Of a stretch of 64,000 nt of DNA, positions 8,956-18,055 are shown piece by piece (positions within the stretch are counted from its first letter, which is position 1; each line of letters begins with the position of its first letter). Position numbers and translations under genes: made by a program. The DNA is from Rickettsia typhi. Its GTDB lineage: Bacteria > Pseudomonadota > Alphaproteobacteria > Rickettsiales > Deianiraeaceae. The notes under the pieces were generated by a model, which saw nothing but the letters and a program-made list of their open reading frames with translations, ran no database searches and was not told the origin of the DNA. The stretch is taken from positions 36,054 to 100,053 of the forward strand of contig CAMCVL010000005.1 in NCBI GenBank assembly GCA_945881985.1, given 5' to 3'.

Positions 8956-9192
8956 CTAACTTGCTCTTGATGCAAGCATATTACCAAGAGTACTTTCAAG
9001 CAAAGGCACCAAAGAGGAATAATACCTAATATCATCGCCTAGCAAAGATATAAAAATATTGTGTATTTTTGAGTTAATAACCCCATCGGGATTGTCAATT
9101 TTGTCAAGATGCCTAGCTTCAAAACCAATTGCAAATTGCTCTATTGACGCCTTAACGATTGCCTTAACGATTTTTTACTCTTCTTTTTTCAT
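8956..9192 (-). pseudogene. Decayed N-terminal fragment, possibly of a restriction endonuclease
   Basis: Read leftward from ATG 9192, the frame gives MKKEE, a TAA stop, then 72 open residues to TAG at 8956. These include DNPDGVINSKIHNIFISLLG and YYSSLVPLLESTLGNMLA. The SK-H-x-FI-x-LLG then SLGNML pattern resembles N-terminal regions of some type II restriction endonucleases (TdeIII-like), but this is recalled resemblance, not a search result. The ATG lies 34 bp from the leftmost lepA-tail repeat, in the same relative place as the first genes of the two intact cassettes, so it is probably the relic of a third one. The remaining gap from 8832 to 8955 shows nothing. Confidence 0.45.
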
Positions 9193-9225
9193 AAACAAAA
9201 ATTTTTCATAACAAACAAAAAAACA

Positions 9226-9279
9226 CCCCTAATCCCCATCAACCTTCAACGCTTCTACAAACACGGAGTGGGGGATTGC
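9226..9279. repeat. Distal copy of the lepA 3' end (16 codons plus stop)
   Basis: Read leftward, this copy encodes [16 protein letters not shown] and a TAG stop in a frame not used by the neighbouring helicase gene. It matches the true lepA end at 15177-15226 over 49 bp. It marks the left boundary of the Hhe-type cassette and lies 10 bp beyond the helicase stop codon. Confidence 0.85.
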
Positions 9280-9286
9280 ATACAAA

Positions 9287-12200
9287 TTACCGAGATGATT
9301 GGCATGGCGTAGGGGGCAATAGATTCTTAATCTTAGAAACCTCGTTGTCTTTATCAACCAACCAATCATAAGACCATATTCTGTGAATCTTCCAGCCTTT
9401 ATTTTCCAAAACATCCTGCCTTAATCTATCTTTTTCCCTTGCTGTTTTGCCTTTGTGATAGTACTCGCCATCACATTCGATACCAATGATATACCTATCC
9501 TTGTTAATTGGACATAAAATCGCTAAGTCTATTTTGTAACCAGAGCATCCTATTTGAGAGTGAACTTCGTAGCCATCTTGCCTTAGTCTTTCGCAAACAT
9601 CTTCTTCAAAGCCGCTATCAAAATTGTCATATTCTCTGTCCTGTCTTAAAGTGTCAATACTGCCAGATTCGCAACATTTAATGTAGTCACGCAAGAACCG
9701 ATACGCCTTCGAGTCTTTATCAGGAATATTATGCGAAGTAATTGATGAAAATAAATATACTTTCTCCCTTGCTCTTGTAAACATTACATTAAGCTTTTTA
9801 TATGAGTCGCTACCACTACTGTTAATTTGCCTAAAAGTTGTACCGGAAAGTTTTTTGTCTTTATCATGTGCAAAAGTTAAAGAGATAAGAATAATATCTC
9901 TTTCGTCGCCTTGGCAATTTTCCAAATTTTTTATAAATAATCCATCATTACTATCCTCTAGATACCACTTTAGCAAATCTTCATCCGTTTCCACTATTTC
10001 CTGTATAAAATCTGACTGTTTGCAATTTATCGCTATAACACCAACGGATCTTTTGCCATCTTGATACAGCTCTTTGAGTTTTTTTAATACTTGCCGTGCC
10101 TCAATTTCATTTTTACCTCCATTCCAAATAGCATTTTCAACATAGCAAAATTCCATTGGGTTGATGGATTTGTTAGAGCTTGGAAATGTTATTAATTTAT
10201 CTTTGTAGACATGTTTGTTTGACGGGGCGATCAATTGTTCGTATTTACTTCTGTAGTGCCAAACTAGCGGAAGTGATTTTAACTTTGTATTTAAAAAATC
10301 TAACAAGCTTTCATAACCTTCAACTCCATCTTCTTCCTCGTCAATATCAAAAGAAGAGTCAAAATAATTTGACGGTGGCATCTGCTCCCTATCGCCAGCG
10401 ACAATAAGTTGTGTAGCCCTAATTATTGAGCCTACGGCATCCCAAGTACAAATTTGAGAAGCTTCATCAAATATTACTGTATCAAATATTGTAGATGTGG
10501 TGCCCTCTATATCAAAGTATTGACATATAGTTAGAGGGCTACACACTACGCAACCAGCAATAGAAGTGATTTCGCTTCTATAATCTGTTATAAGCTTTCT
10601 TGGTTGCGGGAATCTCTGCCTGTTTAATAATTTAGCTATTTGTGGCTTTTGATCTATTTTGTTATAGATCTTACTAGCAAAATTATTTTTAAATTTATCA
10701 ATATTTGCCTGAATAGAGTTTTTGTCAAGTATTTTAAATTCCGAGATATCGTCTTTTATCGAAGCCGTATTTTTGAGTTTGTAGTTTTGATTTAAACTTT
10801 TAGCAAGAATCAGCGAATACAATTTATTTTTAAAGACATCCTCGATGTTGTTTTTTGATATCTTATTTTTAATAACCTCGTTCCAAAAAGAACCCATACC
10901 AACATCTTTGAAACTTCTAACGATACCAAGGTAGTCAAGAGTTTGAATAATAGAATCTGCTTTTTGAATTAGCAACTTCAATTGACTAAGGTTATCACTG
11001 CGTATTTCCGCCTGTAAAGATTCTGTGTGAAAAAACGCATCCAAAGTTGTAAATAGCTCATCTTTCTTAGACTCAATCTCTTGCTTTTCAGTCTCGTGAA
11101 CTTGAATTTCATTTTTAAGATTATGATATTTGTTTAATGATTCAATCAACAAATCCATTTCGCCTTCTATTAACAACTTCAATTGACTAAGGTTATCACT
11201 GCGTATTTCCGCCTGTAAAGATTCTGTGTGAAAAAACGCATCCAAAGTTGTAAAGCTTTTTTGTATAGCTGCATCAAATTCTGCTTTTTGGATATGCAGG
11301 GTTGATAAATTTTGCTTTAAACGACAATAATTTTGTATCCAGTTAATCAAGTCTAAAACCCTATGCTCGCTACCCTTTATGTTTAACCAGCACTTTACAA
11401 GAGAAAATTGTTCAAGTTTTTTAAATAATGCTTTATATTCCAATACATCTATAATAGTTTTAACATAAGAGTATTTTATCTCCAGTTCCTTTATTATTTT
11501 TAGGATATTTTCTTTTAACGGAACTATATCGCAATCTTGCAAGTTTATATCACAATTAAAATAAAATGAAATCTTGTTTTTCAAAGACGCAATATCCGAA
11601 ATTTTCTCTTTAGTTTCTTTTTTTAATTCTTGCGATCTAAAAAATTTAGCAAACCTTTGAACCAAACTCTGGGATGTTATTTCAATGCGACTATTTAATG
11701 TTAAATCTAGATTTTTTAGACAAATTAAGATATTTGATATTAAGCTATCAATGCTCTGTAAATCGTTAACACTTTTAACATCATGGACAAAATCAACATT
11801 TAACCATGGATTATCGATTGCATTAGCCGTTGGCAAATAGGCAATGAGAGAATGCAGGATATCTGCAGCTTCGTTTGTGCATAGCGTTAAATTTAAGCCG
11901 TATTCAAAAAACGCAAACTCCAATTCCCTAATTTGCTCCGATTTGTTTAGTATTGTGCTTTTTAGTTCGGTATTTTTGTCGCAAAAGGTTTCTATATCTT
12001 TTAAGCTAGATTGTATAGTATGATTTTCTTTGGAACTTAAAGACGATTTACAAAATGTAATACTGTTTTGTTTAGACAAAAATCTATCCAATTCCCTAAT
12101 TTGCTCCGATTTGTTTAGTATTGTGCTTTTTAGTTCGGTATTTTTATAGCAAAAGCTTTCTATATCTTTTAAGCTAGATGTTATCACCTCACTATCATCG

Positions 12201-13699
12201 GCATTAATTGATGAGATATTAAAAATGATATTAAGCCAGGGGTTTTCTGGGTCTAAATAGATTTCATCGTGTTTCTTGGCGTGTTGCAGCAAGGATAAAG
12301 CTCCTTCATATTCATCTTTTGTATTAATATTTATTTCGCAATTTACCTCTATTGTATTAAGTCTTTTAAATTCGCAAATACTCTTTATTAAGTCAAATGT
12401 AGTTTTGCCAATGGGTAATGGTTTATGTAGGGTATCACTTCTACTGATAATACTGTCTTTTAATTGACTTAGCCTTGTAAAATCAAATTTTACCTTACTA
12501 GCATCAAGATATTTATTAAAAAATTCATAGCTTTGACCAATTTGCTCAACAATATTTTTTGAAGATGTATTTTTATTGTGCAGATCAAGAAAGATTTTTT
12601 CCAAACCTATTTCACGAAATTTTCTCAATACCGCATCAATTGCAGCTTTTTTCTCTGCGACAAATAGAACTTTTTTACCTGAGTAGACAAGTTCGGCTAT
12701 AATATTTGATATTGTTTGGGTTTTTCCTGTGCCGGGCGGACCTTGTATTATAAAACTCTTACCATCTTTAGCGGCCTTGATAACTTCAAGTTGAGAGCCG
12801 TCGCAATCAAAAATATTGCAAAAGTAATCGCTCTTATAGTTTTTGTCAATACTTTCAGCTCTTTCAAAGTTTTCACAATCCTGATTTAAGCCATCGTCTT
12901 GATTAACATCCGAAAGTAAAAAATCAATCATATGGTGAGCGATGATTTTATCGCTATGTTGTTGCATTTCAAGGTATAGAGATTGTTTTGCCGAGTCAAA
13001 ACTGCTAATTGCAAACCTATCCTCAATTGCAATATTTGCAATTGCATCGCTTTGGTGATTAAGTTTTTGCCCAATTAAAAACTCTTTCAATTTTAAGATT
13101 CTATCTTTTATACATTCAAAGCTATCAATATTACTTGTAATTTCACTTGGTATTTTAATTCCAAATTCTTGTTTAAAATACTCTTCAATTGCATAATTAA
13201 AAATGCAATTCTCAAACTCTTTTGTAATTACACACTTATAATAAATATTGTTAACAAGCTCTATGTCGCAATTGATTAAAAAAATTGGAGCATGCCTTTC
13301 CGCTATATTGTCTTTGTATTTAAAAAAACCATAAACTAAGAATGTTGAATTGAAACCCTTTTCTTTCTTTATTTCCTCCTGTTTGTTGTAATTTTTTTTG
13401 AATCTTTTGTACAAAATATCATTCTTGTATTCTTTACTTTCAAATATCTCATTACTACCATCTATCCCGTCATTCATTGCTTGATTATCTTTTTTATCCT
13501 TGTTACTAATTGCTGGATAACAAGCTATCTTAAGCATTGAACTTGAATTATGGTCGTTATTAATTGCTACTTCAATAAAATGCCTTACACGAGCTTTGGT
13601 GTTGAAATTAAAGTTAATTAACTTATTACGATTTGTTAGGTCTATAAGATGTTCGCTGCATTTTTCGATAAAATTTTTACCAGCCCTATCTTGATTCAT
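9287..13699 (-). CDS. DUF4011-helicase-Vsr-like nuclease protein (Hhe-type defence protein)
   Basis: A 1470-residue predicted anti-phage protein. The N-terminus (SEHLIDLTNRNKLINF) fits DUF4011. A superfamily 1 helicase follows, with Walker A GPPGTGKT at residues 320-327, a DEASQ Walker B motif around residue 1080 and helicase motifs near residue 1300 (NCQGDERDIILISLTFA, then MFTRAREKVYLFSS). The last 110 residues form a Vsr/MTES_1575-type nuclease domain with GFEEDV, YKIDLAIL and GIECDGEYYH. This domain order is that of the Hhe system reported among predicted defence genes. The central 500 residues are coiled coil and contain two internal duplications. It lies within copies of the lepA tail and is the only gene in its cassette. 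Confidence 0.85.
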   Translation of the reverse strand: MNQDRAGKNFIEKCSEHLIDLTNRNKLINFNFNTKARVRHFIEVAINNDHNSSSMLKIACYPAISNKDKKDNQAMNDGIDGSNEIFESKEYKNDILYKRFKKNYNKQEEIKKEKGFNSTFLVYGFFKYKDNIAERHAPIFLINCDIELVNNIYYKCVITKEFENCIFNYAIEEYFKQEFGIKIPSEITSNIDSFECIKDRILKLKEFLIGQKLNHQSDAIANIAIEDRFAISSFDSAKQSLYLEMQQHSDKIIAHHMIDFLLSDVNQDDGLNQDCENFERAESIDKNYKSDYFCNIFDCDGSQLEVIKAAKDGKSFIIQGPPGTGKTQTISNIIAELVYSGKKVLFVAEKKAAIDAVLRKFREIGLEKIFLDLHNKNTSSKNIVEQIGQSYEFFNKYLDASKVKFDFTRLSQLKDSIISRSDTLHKPLPIGKTTFDLIKSICEFKRLNTIEVNCEININTKDEYEGALSLLQHAKKHDEIYLDPENPWLNIIFNISSINADDSEVITSSLKDIESFCYKNTELKSTILNKSEQIRELDRFLSKQNSITFCKSSLSSKENHTIQSSLKDIETFCDKNTELKSTILNKSEQIRELEFAFFEYGLNLTLCTNEAADILHSLIAYLPTANAIDNPWLNVDFVHDVKSVNDLQSIDSLISNILICLKNLDLTLNSRIEITSQSLVQRFAKFFRSQELKKETKEKISDIASLKNKISFYFNCDINLQDCDIVPLKENILKIIKELEIKYSYVKTIIDVLEYKALFKKLEQFSLVKCWLNIKGSEHRVLDLINWIQNYCRLKQNLSTLHIQKAEFDAAIQKSFTTLDAFFHTESLQAEIRSDNLSQLKLLIEGEMDLLIESLNKYHNLKNEIQVHETEKQEIESKKDELFTTLDAFFHTESLQAEIRSDNLSQLKLLIQKADSIIQTLDYLGIVRSFKDVGMGSFWNEVIKNKISKNNIEDVFKNKLYSLILAKSLNQNYKLKNTASIKDDISEFKILDKNSIQANIDKFKNNFASKIYNKIDQKPQIAKLLNRQRFPQPRKLITDYRSEITSIAGCVVCSPLTICQYFDIEGTTSTIFDTVIFDEASQICTWDAVGSIIRATQLIVAGDREQMPPSNYFDSSFDIDEEEDGVEGYESLLDFLNTKLKSLPLVWHYRSKYEQLIAPSNKHVYKDKLITFPSSNKSINPMEFCYVENAIWNGGKNEIEARQVLKKLKELYQDGKRSVGVIAINCKQSDFIQEIVETDEDLLKWYLEDSNDGLFIKNLENCQGDERDIILISLTFAHDKDKKLSGTTFRQINSSGSDSYKKLNVMFTRAREKVYLFSSITSHNIPDKDSKAYRFLRDYIKCCESGSIDTLRQDREYDNFDSGFEEDVCERLRQDGYEVHSQIGCSGYKIDLAILCPINKDRYIIGIECDGEYYHKGKTAREKDRLRQDVLENKGWKIHRIWSYDWLVDKDNEVSKIKNLLPPTPCQSSR
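10970..11254. repeat. Internal 85-bp duplication in the helicase gene (pair 1)
   Basis: About 85 bp at 10970-11054 recur almost unchanged at 11170-11254, 200 bp apart and in frame. Both encode a segment containing TTLDAFFHTESLQAEIRSDN in the coiled-coil part of the protein. The near identity points to a recent duplication. Confidence 0.85.
11920..12178. repeat. Internal 91-bp duplication in the helicase gene (pair 2)
   Basis: About 91 bp at 11920-12010 recur at 12088-12178, 168 bp apart and in frame. Both encode KNTELKSTILNKSEQIRELD or a close variant. This duplication is independent of pair 1 but lies in the same coiled-coil region. Confidence 0.85.
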
Positions 13700-13748
13700 G
13701 TTATTATTAGATAAATATTAATTTTACATTAAAGCACCCGGCAAACCC

Positions 13749-13811
13749 CTAATCCCCATCAACCTTCAACGCTTCTACAAACACGGAGTGAGGGATTTCG
13801 ATCTTGCCGAT
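13749..13811. repeat. Middle copy of the lepA 3' end, fused in frame to the restriction gene
   Basis: These 63 bp match 15177-15239 with two differences. Read leftward they encode [20 protein letters not shown] plus the TAG stop, against [20 protein letters not shown] in LepA. Here the copy forms the last 20 codons of the restriction endonuclease gene. It also marks the right boundary of the Hhe-type cassette. Confidence 0.9.
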
Positions 13812-14405
13812 GATTTTTTTTATCAAAGAAATTCGTGCATAAAATGCTCTCGATGTGGAGCCATGACCCGCACCCTTTGTTCTTGGCTGAATAAAAACAC
13901 CCATTTTACCAGTTAATTTTGCAAAACCATCATTTATTATCGTTTGTCTAATTAATTCGTAATCACTTTTAATTTGCGATAAAACCTCGTGATTTTCAAG
14001 ATTAAAATCAACGACATCAAGTAAAATGGATTTTTCTTCAAGCTTACTATCAAAAAGCCTAACACATATTACCATTTTTTTTAACTTTGAAAACAAATGA
14101 CTCTCTTCAAAAGGTGTATTTTTTACATTAAAAGCATCAATCATGGTAATGGCCATAGTTTCTTTTGGAACTATTTCGCCATTTTTTAGTTTTTTCATCG
14201 AAATTGTTTTTAACTCCCAAGAGCCAAAGTTTGGCGATTGAGATGAATTTATTGGAAGCCCTAAATATCTCTCAATTGTATGACCAAACCATCCTTTGTT
14301 TATTTTTCCATTTTTCCAAACAGTTACTTCGTATTTTTGCGTTATATCCCTAATGTTAAGACCTTTTAAAAGTTTTAATTTTTTTAATGCTTCAATTTTC
14401 TTCAT
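13749..14405 (-). CDS. Type II restriction endonuclease (MutH/Sau3AI or MvaI/BcnI-like) with a LepA-derived tail
   Basis: A 218-residue putative endonuclease that would cut unmodified DNA. The order GHTIERYLGLP, NFGSWELKT and a late GVFIQPRTKGAGHGSTSRAF fits the E...D-ExK core of the MutH/Sau3AI/MvaI-like nuclease group, where acidic residues and the ELK lysine bind metal. The start overlaps the methyltransferase stop by 14 bp, the usual translational coupling in restriction-modification pairs. The last 20 residues are not part of the nuclease family: they are a copy of the LepA C-terminus, supplied by the duplicated sequence. The target site is not known; a DpnA-like partner would suit GATC. 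Nuclease activity with this foreign tail is untested. Confidence 0.75.
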   Translation of the reverse strand: MKKIEALKKLKLLKGLNIRDITQKYEVTVWKNGKINKGWFGHTIERYLGLPINSSQSPNFGSWELKTISMKKLKNGEIVPKETMAITMIDAFNVKNTPFEESHLFSKLKKMVICVRLFDSKLEEKSILLDVVDFNLENHEVLSQIKSDYELIRQTIINDGFAKLTGKMGVFIQPRTKGAGHGSTSRAFYARISLIKKIIGKIEIPHSVFVEALKVDGD

Positions 14406-15156
14406 ATAAGTTGTTATTAATTTCTTCCATAATGCGTTTTTCTGCTAAGCTTGCATACTCAGGCTCTTGCTCTATAATTATGTATCTTCTATTATTTCGT
14501 TTTGCACAAACTGCAGTCGTTCCACTTCCTCCAAATGGATCTAAAATTAAATCATCTTCGTTTGTCGAGGCAACAATACAACGATTTAAAAGTTCAAGTG
14601 GTTTTTGTGTTGGGTGTTTTCCAAGAAGTTTTTCACTGGTTTTAGGTGGCAATATAGACCATACGGTTTTCATTTGCTTTCCATCATTCATTGATCTCAT
14701 TTTGTCGTAATTAAATAAATGTTTAGATTTTTCGTTCTTTGCAGCCCAGATGATTGTTTCGGTTGAATGAGTAAAGTATCTACAGCTTAAATTTGGAGGT
14801 GGATTTGGCTTTTCCCAAGATATCTCATTTAAAATTTTAAAACCTAGTTGTTGCATTGCAAAACCTATTGAAAAAATTACATGATGTGTTCCGCTAACCC
14901 AAATAGTGCCATTATCTTTTAATAATCTTTGACACTGCTCTAACCAAGATAAATTAAATTTATGATTTTCTTCAATCCCCATCGATTTGTCCCATTTACC
15001 TTTATCAACGCTAACGGCCTCGCCATTTTTACAGGTAATGCCACCGTTTGACAAAAAATAAGGTGGATCGGCAAAGATCATGTCAAAAGTTTTATCTGGC
15101 ATCTTTCTCATCGTTTTAATACACTCAGAGTTTATAATTTTATTTACTTCAAGCAT
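14392..15156 (-). CDS. Adenine-specific DNA methyltransferase, DpnA/M2.DpnII-like
   Basis: A 254-residue N6-adenine methyltransferase that would protect host DNA from the adjacent nuclease. Motif IV is DPPYFLSNGGITCKNG near residue 31 and motif I DPFGGSGTTAVCA lies near the C-terminus, the beta-class order. The stretch WEKPNPPPNLSCRYFTHSTE and GKHPTQKPLELL closely recall DpnA, the DpnII-system enzyme that also modifies single-stranded DNA. That would suggest GATC or a related site, by family inference only. The start lies 20 bp past the lepA stop codon, so the pair may be transcribed through from lepA. It forms one cassette with the nuclease gene. Confidence 0.88.
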   Translation of the reverse strand: MLEVNKIINSECIKTMRKMPDKTFDMIFADPPYFLSNGGITCKNGEAVSVDKGKWDKSMGIEENHKFNLSWLEQCQRLLKDNGTIWVSGTHHVIFSIGFAMQQLGFKILNEISWEKPNPPPNLSCRYFTHSTETIIWAAKNEKSKHLFNYDKMRSMNDGKQMKTVWSILPPKTSEKLLGKHPTQKPLELLNRCIVASTNEDDLILDPFGGSGTTAVCAKRNNRRYIIIEQEPEYASLAEKRIMEEINNNLYEEN

Positions 15157-15176
15157 AGTTATAGCAAAAAAACAAA

Positions 15177-15239
15177 CTAATCCCCATCAACCTTCAACGC
15201 TTCTACAAACACGGAGTGGGGGATTTCGATGTTGCCGAT
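15177..15239. repeat. Native lepA 3' end, the template of the duplicated tail
   Basis: The last 20 codons and TAG stop of lepA. Copies lie at 13749-13811 (63 bp, two differences) and 9229-9277 (49-bp core). Because this is the genuine end of a conserved gene, it shows that the repeats derive from the host gene. Confidence 0.9.
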
Positions 15240-17027
15240 TTCCTTCATTCTTTTTTTACCTTTTTTTTGCTTTTCAAGGAGCTTCTTTTTTCTACTTACA
15301 TCCCCGCCGTAGCACTTGGCAAGCACATCTTTACGAAAGGCGTCAATGGTCTCCCTTGCAACAATCTTGGCGCCGATTGCAGCCTGTATTGCAACCTTAA
15401 ACATTTGTCTTGGGATTAGTTCTTTTAGCTTTTCGCAAAGGGCTCTGCCTCTGCGTTCCGCCGATGCCTTGTTGACGATAAGCGACAGCTCGTTTAAAGG
15501 CTCGCCGTTGACTAAAATGCTTAGCTTGCAAAGGTCGCCCTCGCGGTATTCATCCATCTCCCACTCAAAGCTTGCATAGCCGGAGGATATTGATTTTAGC
15601 CTGTCGTAAAAGTCAAAAACCACCTCGTTTAAAGGTATTTTATATACAAGTTTTATACGCCCCCCTTGCCCGCTAAAGCCCATCTCGGCTTGCTCACCCC
15701 TTTTGTCGGTGCAAAGCTTTAGCACGGCGCCAAGGTATTCCTCCGGCGTAAAGATTGTTGCCTTAATCCAAGGCTCCTCCATTTTTTTGATGTAGACAGG
15801 GTCGGGCATTTCAAGCGGATTGTAAATTGTTTGCTCCTCGCCCTTGTTTGTAAGCATTTTATACACAACAGACGGGGCGGTGGTGATAAGCTCAATGTTA
15901 AACTCTCTAAAGAGCCTCTCTTGAACTATCTCCATGTGCAAAAGCCCTAAAAAGCCGCATCTAAAGCCAAGCCCAAGGGCGGAGGAAGATTCTTTTTCAA
16001 AGGAAAAACTTGAGTCGTTTAAAGCAAGCTTGTTAATTGCATCGTTAAGCTCGTCAAACTCCTCAGTGGACAAAGGGTAAAGCCCGCAAAAAACCACCTG
16101 CTGCGGCTTTTTAAAGCCAGCAAGAGGCTTTGTTGTGGTGTCCTTAAAGCCTACAATTGTGTCGCCCACAAAGCAGTCTGCAACATTTTTTATGTTTGCA
16201 TTAATAAAGCCCACCTCGCCTGCGTAAATTGCCTCGGCATTTTGCTTCTTTGGAGTAAAAAAGCCCACGCCCTCAACATCATACTCGCCGCCCGTGTTAA
16301 GCATTTTGATTCTGTCGCCCCTTTTAACCGTGCCACTAACAACACGCACAAGTATAATCACGCCAAGATAGGTGTCGTACCAAGCGTCAACAAGCAGGCA
16401 CTTAAGACTATCTTTGTTAATCTCGGCTGCGTGCTTTTCACTACGCAATAGCCCGTCCTGCGGGGCAGGTATTTTTGCAATCACCTCCTCAATTAAATCC
16501 TCAATGCCAAGCCCTGCCTTTGCAGATACAAGCTTAGCCTCTGAGGCATCAAGCCCTATAACATCCTCTATCTCGGCTTTTACCTTGTCTGGGTCGGCAG
16601 CTGGCAGGTCAATTTTGTTAAGAGCAATTACAAGCTCGTTGTCAACATCCATTGCCTTGTAGACATTTGCTAGAGTTTGTGCCTCAACCCCCTGCGAGGC
16701 ATCCACAACCAAAACGCTCCCCTCGCAGGCGGCAAGGCACCTACTAACCTCGTAGCCAAAGTCCACATGCCCCGGGGTGTCCATGAGGTTTAAAATATAC
16801 TCTTCACCATCTTTTTTGGACTTATATCTTAGCCTAACCGTTTGCGACTTAATGGTAATGCCCCTCTCCTTTTCAAGCTCCATGTTGTCAAGCACTTGGT
16901 CCTGCATTTCCCGCTCCTCAAGCCCGCCGCAAACCTGAATGATTCTGTCCGATAGCGTGCTTTTGCCGTGGTCAATGTGCGCTATGATAGAGAAGTTCCT
17001 AATCCTAGAAATATCGTAGTTAGACAT
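15177..17027 (-). CDS. lepA: Elongation factor 4 (LepA), ribosome back-translocase GTPase
   Basis: LepA is a translational GTPase related to EF-G that acts on stalled or initiating ribosomes. The 616-residue length is slightly above the usual 600. Motifs are AHIDHGKST (residues 16-24), DTPGHVDFG and [10 protein letters not shown], followed by domain II, the EF-G-like domains and the LepA-specific C-terminal domain with [20 protein letters not shown]. The extreme C-terminus, [19 protein letters not shown], aligns with the usual end of family members, so it is native. Both sides of the gene are disturbed: its last 63 bp are repeated twice downstream around defence genes, and its upstream region is repeated 1.7 kb away. 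Confidence 0.97.
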   Translation of the reverse strand: MSNYDISRIRNFSIIAHIDHGKSTLSDRIIQVCGGLEEREMQDQVLDNMELEKERGITIKSQTVRLRYKSKKDGEEYILNLMDTPGHVDFGYEVSRCLAACEGSVLVVDASQGVEAQTLANVYKAMDVDNELVIALNKIDLPAADPDKVKAEIEDVIGLDASEAKLVSAKAGLGIEDLIEEVIAKIPAPQDGLLRSEKHAAEINKDSLKCLLVDAWYDTYLGVIILVRVVSGTVKRGDRIKMLNTGGEYDVEGVGFFTPKKQNAEAIYAGEVGFINANIKNVADCFVGDTIVGFKDTTTKPLAGFKKPQQVVFCGLYPLSTEEFDELNDAINKLALNDSSFSFEKESSSALGLGFRCGFLGLLHMEIVQERLFREFNIELITTAPSVVYKMLTNKGEEQTIYNPLEMPDPVYIKKMEEPWIKATIFTPEEYLGAVLKLCTDKRGEQAEMGFSGQGGRIKLVYKIPLNEVVFDFYDRLKSISSGYASFEWEMDEYREGDLCKLSILVNGEPLNELSLIVNKASAERRGRALCEKLKELIPRQMFKVAIQAAIGAKIVARETIDAFRKDVLAKCYGGDVSRKKKLLEKQKKGKKRMKEIGNIEIPHSVFVEALKVDGD

Positions 17028-17032
17028 AAACT

Positions 17033-17135
17033 TTTTACAAATAATTTTAATTTACACACATATTGTATAAGCATTAAAATATTTTGCAAAAGGTTTGTTT
17101 AATTGATTATGGCTTAGGTGAAAAATAAAAGAAAA
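17033..17135. repeat. Direct repeat of cassette C, copy beside the lepA start
   Basis: The 65 bp at 17071-17135 recur at 18790-18854 with one mismatch. A further 18-bp match (ttttacaaataattttaa) precedes both copies, separated here by 20 extra bases. This copy starts 5 bp upstream of the lepA start codon, so it is the original lepA upstream region. Confidence 0.85.
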
Positions 17136-17150
17136 AATAAGATAAATTAC

Positions 17151-17178
17151 TTGACACTTAAAAAAAACAATTTAAATT
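17151..17178 (+). promoter_or_regulatory. Possible promoter of the 78-residue ORF
   Basis: TTGACA at 17151-17156 and a weak TAAATT box at 17173-17178 with 16-bp spacing, about 50 bp ahead of the small gene. Only the -35 is convincing. Confidence 0.3.
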
Positions 17179-17231
17179 TCCATTGAGATTAATCGCCAAT
17201 TATATATTATATTGTTATATCATATATAATT

Positions 17232-17468
17232 ATGGGTAAAATCTCATCGCAAAAGCAACTGACCAAAATTGCAAAATATGCTATAGGTAAAGGCTATGAT
17301 AATGTTAAATTAAAAGTTTCGGGAAAAAATAAATATACTTTTGAAGCTTCAAACAACTCTTCAAAAGACAAAACACCAAAAAAGGCAGATAAATTCCAAT
17401 ACTTTTTAACAATACTAGAGATGGTAAAAAAAGTTTTATCGTATTTAACTTTTTTCAGTGATAAGTAA
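17232..17468 (+). CDS. Small basic protein of unknown function (78 residues)
   Basis: Not recognised. The product is lysine-rich, starts MGKISSQKQLTKIAKYAIGK and ends in a hydrophobic amphipathic stretch (KFQYFLTILEMVKKVLSYLTFF). It has an ATG start and a TTGACA box upstream, and it lies inside the segment bounded by the duplicated lepA upstream sequence. A palindromic repeat island begins about 50 bp after its stop. It could be a small membrane-active peptide or a spurious ORF. Confidence 0.45.
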   Translation: MGKISSQKQLTKIAKYAIGKGYDNVKLKVSGKNKYTFEASNNSSKDKTPKKADKFQYFLTILEMVKKVLSYLTFFSDK

Positions 17469-17514
17469 TACCACTTCCTATCTTTAGGTGCTTTATAGCA
17501 AATAATTCACTCTA

Positions 17515-18055
17515 CTTTCCCACCGTCCTTTGAGGGTGGTAACCTATCCTACCTCCTCTTTTTTTAGAGGGAGGGCTGGATACCAACCCTTTTCCCCCTC
17601 TCCCTTTAGGGCTTGGCACGCCTACATAACTCCTCTCCCTTTAGCTGGCGGACTGCGGCACACCTAAATAACTCCCTCTCCCTTTAGGGCTCACGCACAA
17701 ACATCTCCTCCCCTTTAAGGCGACCCGCAGATAACTCCTCCCCTTTAAGGGGAGGTTGGGTGGGGTATTTACAATCCAAGCTAAAACTAAACAACCCCGC
17801 CTGCTAGGCTAAAGCCTAGCCTCCTCCCCTGCTAGGGGAGGTTTTATTGTACAAAAATCTGACCTCCCACCCTTATTAGCCAGCTCCGCCTGCTGCCTCT
17901 ACTAGCAACTACAGAGGGCTGGATTGTCAAAATTACATTAACAAGCTTCATTTTTTGCAAATCAAAAAATATTGCCCCAGCCCTAGGCGGCAAAGCCGCT
18001 AGGGGGGGTGAGGGCTGGGGCAAAAAATTGCAGAGATTAGGGATTTTTTGCAGAG
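17515..18055. repeat. GC-rich palindromic repeat island 1
   Basis: The gap between the convergent 78- and 93-residue ORFs is filled with repeats. At 17733-17850 lies a full unit: CCCTTTAAGGGGAGG, a ttgggtggggtatttacaat core, a stem-loop module and CTCCCCTGCTAGGGGAGG. Several shorter CTCCCTTTAGGG pieces precede it. From 17876 an AGCCAGCTCCGCCTG element of the second family follows, ending around 18055 inside the 3' end of the 93-residue ORF. No gene is seen from 17469 to 17998. Confidence 0.8.

Noticed and set aside
9229..9414. 61-residue frame ending in the LepA tail
   Set aside because: Its upstream part is the helicase gene read in another frame; only the tail copy is meaningful, and it is listed as a repeat.
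9226..15239. Site-specific integration by an integrase using an att site in lepA
   Set aside because: No integrase gene is present in either unit and the repeats are longer than a usual att core. It cannot be excluded if the integrase was lost or acts from elsewhere.
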